From assembly GCA_964036045.1 (NCBI GenBank), contig OZ038399.1, positions 18,559,670 through 18,623,669 on the forward strand: a DNA stretch of 64,000 bases. Reading direction: 5' to 3'. How positions within the stretch are numbered: position 1 is the stretch's first letter; the number at the start of each line of letters is the position of its first letter. The notes under the pieces are model-generated. The model was given only the letters and a program-made list of their open reading frames with translations. It was not told the DNA's origin and made no database searches. The position numbers and the translations under genes are program-made. Positions 58,860 through 64,000 of this stretch are shown here, in pieces. The DNA is from Eutreptiella sp. 'Long Island Sound 2002' (Eukaryota; Euglenozoa; Euglenophyceae; Eutreptiales; Eutreptiaceae).

Positions 58860-61800
58860 AAATTCGGGCAAATTCTCTGCTACACGTGCGACGTGGTTCG
58901 TATGGTACGCGAACAGCATGATGCACCTTGTTCTGGCCGGAGGGTTGAGTGGTTGTGATATGGGCCATACCAATTTGAAATGGGCATTGTGCGGGCACGT
59001 ACTGTGAAGTTCAACCTGAACGTAGCGTCGTTCACCTGCAAGGGAGCCTAAACCTCACATTTGCACACACGGGCAAATTCGGGCAAATTCTCTGCTACAC
59101 GTGCGACGTGGTTCCTATGGTACACGAACATCATGATGCAGCTTTGTCTGGCCTGAGGGTTGAGTCGTCGGGATATGGGCAGTACCAATTGGAAATGGGC
59201 ATTGTGCGGGCGCATACTGTTCAGTTCGACCTGAAAATAGCGTCCTTTGCGTGCCGGGGAGCCTAAGCCGCACATTTCCACACACGGGGGAATGGGGACA
59301 AATTCTCTGCTACAGGTGCGACGTGGTTCGTATGGTACACTAACAGCATGATGCAGCTTGTTCTGGCCAGAGGGTTGAGTGGTCGAGATATGGGCAATAC
59401 CAATTTGAAATGGGCATTGTGCGGGCACGTACTGTTCAGTTCAACCTGGAAATAGCATCATTCGCGTGCAACGGAGCCTGGACCTCACATTTGCACACAC
59501 GTGCAAATTCGGGCAAATTCTCTGCTACACTTGCGACGTGGTTCCTATGGTACGCGAACAGCATGATGCACCTTGTTCTGGCCGGAGGGTTGAGTGGTTG
59601 TGATATGGGCAATACCAATTTGAAATGGGCATTGTGCGGGCACGTAGTGTGAAGTTCAACCTGAAAATAGCGTCCTTCGCGTGCAAGGGAGCCTAAACCT
59701 CACATTTGCACACACGGGCAAATTCGGGCAAATTCTCTGCTACACGTGCGACGTGGTTCGTATGGTACACGAACAGCATGATGCAGCTTGTTCTGGCCGG
59801 AGGGTTGAGTGGTTGTGATATGGGCAATACCAATTTGAAATGGGCATTGTGCGGGCACGTACTGTGAAGTTCAACCTGAAAATGGCGTCATTCGCGTGCA
59901 AGGGAGCCTAAAGCCCAGATTTGCGCACACGGGCAAATTCGGGCAAATTCTCTGCTACACGTGCGACGTGGTTCGTATGGTACACGAACAGCATGATGCA
60001 GCTTGTTCTGGCCAGAGGGTTGAGTGGTCGCGATATGGGCAACACCAATTTGAAATGGGCATTGTGCGGGCACGTACTGTTCAGTTCAACCTGAAAATAG
60101 CGTCACTCGTGTGCAAGGGAGCCTGAACCTCACATTTGCACACACGGGCAAATTCGGGCAAATTCTCTGCTACATGTGCGAGGTGGTTCGTATGGTACAC
60201 GAACATCATGATGCACCTTGTTTTGACCAGGGGGTTGAGTGGTCGAGATATGGGCAATACCAATTTGGAATGGTCATTGTGCGGGCACGCACTGTTCAGT
60301 TCAACCTGAAAATAGCGTCCTTCACGTGCAAGGGAGCCTAAACCTCACATTTGCACACACGGGCAAATTCGGGCAAATTCTCTGCTACACGTGCGACGTG
60401 GTTCGTATGGTACGCGAACAGCATGATGCACCTTGTTTAGGCCGGAGGGTTGAGTGGTTGTGATATGGGCAATACCAATTTGAAATGGGCATTGTGCGGG
60501 CACGTACTGTGAAGTTCAACCTGAACGTAGCGTCGTTCACCTGCAAGGGAGCCTAAACCTCACATTTGCACACACGGGCAAATTCGGGCAAATTCTCTGC
60601 TACACGTGCGACGTGGTTCCTATGGTACACGAACATCATGATGCAGCTTTGTCTGGCCTGAGGGTTGAGTCGTCGGGATATGGGCAGTACCAATTGGAAA
60701 TGGGCATTGTGCGGGCGCATATTGTTCAGTTCGACCTGAAAATAGCGTCCTTTGCGTGCCGGGGAGCCTAAGCCGCACATTTCCACACACGGGGGAATTG
60801 GGACAAATTCTGTGCTACAGGTGCGACGTGGTTCGTATGGTACACTAACAGCATGATGCAGCTTGTTCTGGCCAGAGGGTTGAGTGGTCGAGATATGGGC
60901 AATACCAATTTGAAATGGGCATTGTGCGGGCACGTACTGTTCAGTTCAACCTGGAAATAGCATCATTCGCGTGCAACGGAGCCTGAACCTCACATTTGCA
61001 CACACGTGCAAATTCGGGCAAATTCTCTGCTACACTTGCGACGTGGTTCGTATGGTACGCGAACAGCATGATGCACCTTGTTCTGGCCGGAGGGTTGAGT
61101 GGTTGTGATATGGGCAATACCAATTTGAAATGGGCATTGTGCGGGCACGTAGTGTGAAGTTCAACCTGAAAATAGCGTCCTTCGCGTGCAAGGGAGCCTA
61201 AACCTCACATTTGCACACACGGGCAAATTCGGGCAAATTCTCTGCTACACGTGCGACGTGGTTCGTATGGTACACGAACAGCATGATGCAGCTTGTTCTG
61301 GCCGGAGGGTTGAGTGGTTGTGATATGGGCAATACCAATTTGAAATGGGCATTGTGCGGGCACGTACTGTGAAGTTCAACCTGAAAATGGCGTCATTCGC
61401 GTGCAAGGGAGCCTAAAGCCCAGATTTGCGCACACGGGCAAATTCGGGCAAATTCTCTGCTACACGTGCGACGTGGTTCGTATGGTACACGAGCAGCATG
61501 ATGCAGCTTGTTCTGGCCAGAGGGTTGAGTGGTCGCGATATGGGCAACACCAATTTGAAATGGGCATTGTGCGGGCACGTACTGTTCAGTTCAACCTGAA
61601 AATAGCGTCACTCGTGTGCAAGGGAGCCTGAACCTCACATTTGCACACACGGGCAAATTCGGGCAAATTCTCTGCTACATGTGCGAGGTGGTTCGTATGG
61701 TACACGAACATCATGATGCACCTTGTTTTGACCAAGGGGTTGAGTGGTCGAGATATGGGCAATACCAATTGGGAATGGTCATTGTGCGGGCACGCACTGT

Positions 61801-61869
61801 TCAGTTCAACCTGAAAATAGCGTCCTTCACGTGCAAGGGAGCCTAAACCTCACATTTGCACACACGGGC
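58860..61869 (+). repeat. 7-monomer higher-order repeat (1505 bp), two copies
   Basis: The copies are 58860-60364 and 60365-61869. Shared private variants: GAGTCGTCGGGATATGGG (about 59163 and 60668), CACACGGGGGAAT, AATAGCATCATTCGCG (about 59454 and 60957), CTACACTTGCGAC, CACGTAGTGTGAAG (about 59642 and 61147) and GAAAATGGCGTCATTCG (about 59878 and 61383). Differences are few, so this is one of the most recent duplications in the window. Confidence 0.85.
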
Positions 61870-61977
61870 AAATTCGGGCAAATTCTCTGCTACACGTGCG
61901 ACGTGGCTCGTATGGTACACGAATAGCATGATGCAGCTTGTTGTGGCCAGAGGGTTGAGTGGTTGAGATATGGGCAA

Positions 61978-62000
61978 TACCAAATTAAATGCGGGCACGT
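61978..62000. other. satellite monomer with 10-bp deletion
   Basis: CAAATTAAATGCGGGCACG lacks ten bases found between CAAATT and GCGGGCACG in its sister unit at about 63692 (CAAATTAAAACGGCCATTGT...). The 8-monomer spacing between the two related blocks is 1710 instead of 1720 bp. Confidence 0.8.
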
Positions 62001-64000
62001 ACTGTTCAGCTCAACTCGAAAATAGCGTCATTCGCGTGCAAGGGAGCCTAAAGCCCAGATTTGCGCACACGGGCAAATTCGGGCAAATTCTCTGCTACAC
62101 GTGCGAGGTGGTTCATATGGTACACGAATAGCATGATGCAGCTTGTTGTGGCCAGAGGGTTGAGTGGTCGCGATATGGGCAATACCAATTTGGAATGGTC
62201 ATTGTGCGGGCACGCACTGTTCAGTTCAACCTGAAAATAGCGTCCTTCACGTGCAAGGGAGCCTGAACCTCACATTTGCACACACGGGCAAATTCGGGCA
62301 AATTCTCTGCTACATGTGCGAGGTGGTTCGTATGGTACACGAACATCATGATGCACCTTGTTTTGACCAGGGGGTTGAGTGGTCGAGATATGGGCAATAC
62401 CAATTGGGAATGGTCATTGTGCGGGCACGCACTGTTGAGTTCAACCTAAAAATAGCGTCCTTCACGTGCAAGGGAGCCTAAACCTCACATATGCACACAC
62501 GGGCAAATTCGGGCAGATTCTCTGCTACACGTGCGACGTGGTTCGTATGGTACACGAACAGCATGATGCAGGTTGTTCTGGCCAGAGGGTTGAGTGGTCG
62601 CGATATGGGCAATACCAATTTGGAATGGTCATTGTGCGGGCACGCACTGTTCAGTTCAACCTGAAAATAGCGTCCTTCACGTGCAAGGGAGCCTGAACCT
62701 CACATATGCACACACGGGCAAATTCGGGCAGATTCTCTGCTACACGTGCGACGTGGTTCGTATGGTACACGAACATCATGATGCAGCTTGTTCTGGCCGG
62801 AGGGTTGAGTGGTTGTGATATGGGCAATACCAATTTGAAATGGTCATTGTGCGGGCACGCACTGTTCAGTTCAACCTGAAAATAGCGTCCTTCGCGTGCA
62901 AGGGAGCCTAAACCTCACATTTGCACACACGGGCAAATTCGGGCAAATTCTCTGCTACACGTGCGACGTGGTTCGTATGGTACACGAACAGCATGATGCA
63001 CCTTGTTCTGGCCGGAGGGTTGAGTGTTCGAGATATGGGCAATACCAATTTGGAATGGTCATTGTGCGGGCACGCACTGTTCAGTTCAACCTGAAAATAG
63101 CGTCCTTCACGTGCAAGGGAGCCTAAACCTCACATTTGCACACACGGGCAAATTCGGGCAAATTCTCTGCTACATGTGCGAGGTGGTTCGTATGGTACAT
63201 GAACATCATCATGCACCTTGTTTTGACCAGGGGGTTGAGTGGTCGAGATATGGGCAACACCAATTTGAAATGGTCATTGTGCGGGCACGTACTGTTCAGT
63301 TCAACCTGAAAATAGCGTCACTCGTGTGCAAGGGAGCCTGAACCTCACATTTGCACACACGGGCAAATTCGGGCAAATTCTCTGCTACATGTGCGAGGTG
63401 GTTCGTATGGTACACGAACATCATGATGCACATTGTTTTGACCAGGGGGTTGAGTGGTCGAGATATGGGCAATACCAATTTGGAATGGTCATTGTGCGGG
63501 CACGCACTGTTCAGTTCAACCTGAAAATAGCGTCCTTCACGTGCAAGGGAGCCTAAACCTCACATTTGCACACACGGGCAAATTCGGGCAAATTCTCTGC
63601 TACACGTGCGACGTGGCTCGTATGGTACACGAATAGCATGACGCAGCTTGTTGTGGCCAGAGGGTTGAGTGGTTGAGATATGGGCAATACCAAATTAAAA
63701 CGGCCATTGTGCGGGCACGTACTGTTCAGTTCAACATGAAATTAGCGTCATTCGCGTGCAAGGGAGCCTAAAGCCCAGATTTGCGCACACGGGCAAATTT
63801 GGGCAAATTCTCTGCTACACGTGCGACGTGGTTCATATGGTACACGAATAGCATGATGCAGCTTGTTGTGGCCAGAGGGTTGAGTGGTCGCGATATGGGC
63901 AATACCAATTTGGAATGGTCATTGTGCGGGCACGCACTGTTCAGTTCAACCTGAAAATAGCGTCCTTCGTCTGCAAGGGAGCCTGAACCTCACATTTGCA

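Larger units (their letters stand above)
13286..64000 (+). repeat. 215-bp satellite array, about 236 head-to-tail monomers
   Basis: Monomers run without interruption to the window end. Taking GTGCAAGGGAGCCT as start, a representative unit counts to exactly 215 bp and 50% GC. Landmarks in order: GTGCAAGGGAGCC; a 10-bp direct repeat GGGCAAATTC x2; CTCTGCTACACGTGCG (with CACGTG); TTCGTATGGTACACGAA (imperfect palindrome); CATGATGCA; GGTTGAGTGG; GATATGGGCAATACCAATTTG; GTGCGGGCAC (inverted repeat); CAGTTCAACCTGAAAATAGCG. No inverted monomer was seen. Frames of 60-170 codons occur on both strands, but the 215-bp period shifts phase each unit and stops recur, so I call no gene in the array. At least five monomer classes are recognisable, for example the TTTTGACCAGGGGG, TCTGGCCGGAGG, TTTGTCTGGCCTGAGG, AACAACATGCTGCAGC and ACCCACATATGCGC types. 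Confidence 0.97.

Noticed and set aside
13387-63636. Hundreds of 60-170-codon frames in the satellite, for example those starting MQGSLNLTFAHTGKFG
   Set aside because: They are the same repeat read in different phases. Many starts are GTG, the 215-bp period shifts the frame each unit, and stops recur in every monomer.
13286-64000. CRISPR array or tandem gene family
   Set aside because: Units are 215 bp, contiguous and similar along their whole length, with no short repeat and unique spacer pattern, no cas genes and a eukaryotic setting.
13286-64000. CENP-B box in the satellite
   Set aside because: The nearest candidate, ATTCGGGCAAATTC and its reverse complement, misses the required spacing or the CGGG end by at least one base. 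I do not claim a CENP-B box.
1-64000. tRNA, rRNA or bacterial-type operon
   Set aside because: No cloverleaf with conserved arms, no rRNA core words and no set of closely spaced recognisable genes were seen by eye; a covariance-model scan would be needed to exclude a small RNA gene.

Overview
The window looks like nuclear DNA of a eukaryote, in a repeat-dense, heterochromatin-like region. The only protein family I recognise with confidence is a Ty3/gypsy (Metaviridae-type) retrotransposon polyprotein ending in a chromodomain. About 79% of the window is one head-to-tail satellite. No rRNA, tRNA, CRISPR array or bacterial-type operon was seen. I cannot name the species. The high GC of the left part, the GC-rich minisatellites and the divergent retroelement would fit a protist, but that is a weak inference.

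Layout. 1-1455: a low-repeat segment with one unrecognised minus-strand ORF (104-1303) ending in a Cys4 motif. 1456-2325: an 870-bp fragment of the retrotransposon pol gene. 2326-9764: a 7.4-kb insert with no recognisable gene, made of a mixed-composition start, a tract almost without T on the + strand (2862-5076, a single T), a GC-rich 420-bp minisatellite (about 5812-8935), more GC-rich unique sequence, and a short (AAACCTC)n end. 9765-10634: a second, about 99.5% identical copy of the 870-bp pol fragment. From there the pol gene runs on through reverse transcriptase, RNase H, integrase, GPY/F-like module and chromodomain to about 13285. 13286-64000: about 236 monomers of a 215-bp satellite, all in one orientation, with several classes of higher-order repeat (2 to 15 monomers) and a few irregular units.

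How it fits together. The 870-bp direct repeat brackets the 7.4-kb insert exactly. If the copy at 9765 is removed together with the insert, the pol frame reads on from 2325 to 10635. The simplest reading is one insertion into a chromodomain retrotransposon with a very long target duplication; two separate element copies or an assembly join are the alternatives. The retrotransposon is broken: there is no recognisable gag, protease or LTR, the RT frame has an internal TAG, and the 3' end is replaced by satellite just after the chromodomain. A chromodomain element next to a 50-kb satellite suggests a pericentromeric, centromeric or other heterochromatic location, but nothing here proves a centromere.

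Most long open frames in the window are not genes. Those at 2.5-9.4 kb are open because T, needed for every stop codon on either strand, is scarce. Those in the satellite are 60-170-residue echoes of a repeat whose 215-bp period is not a multiple of three.
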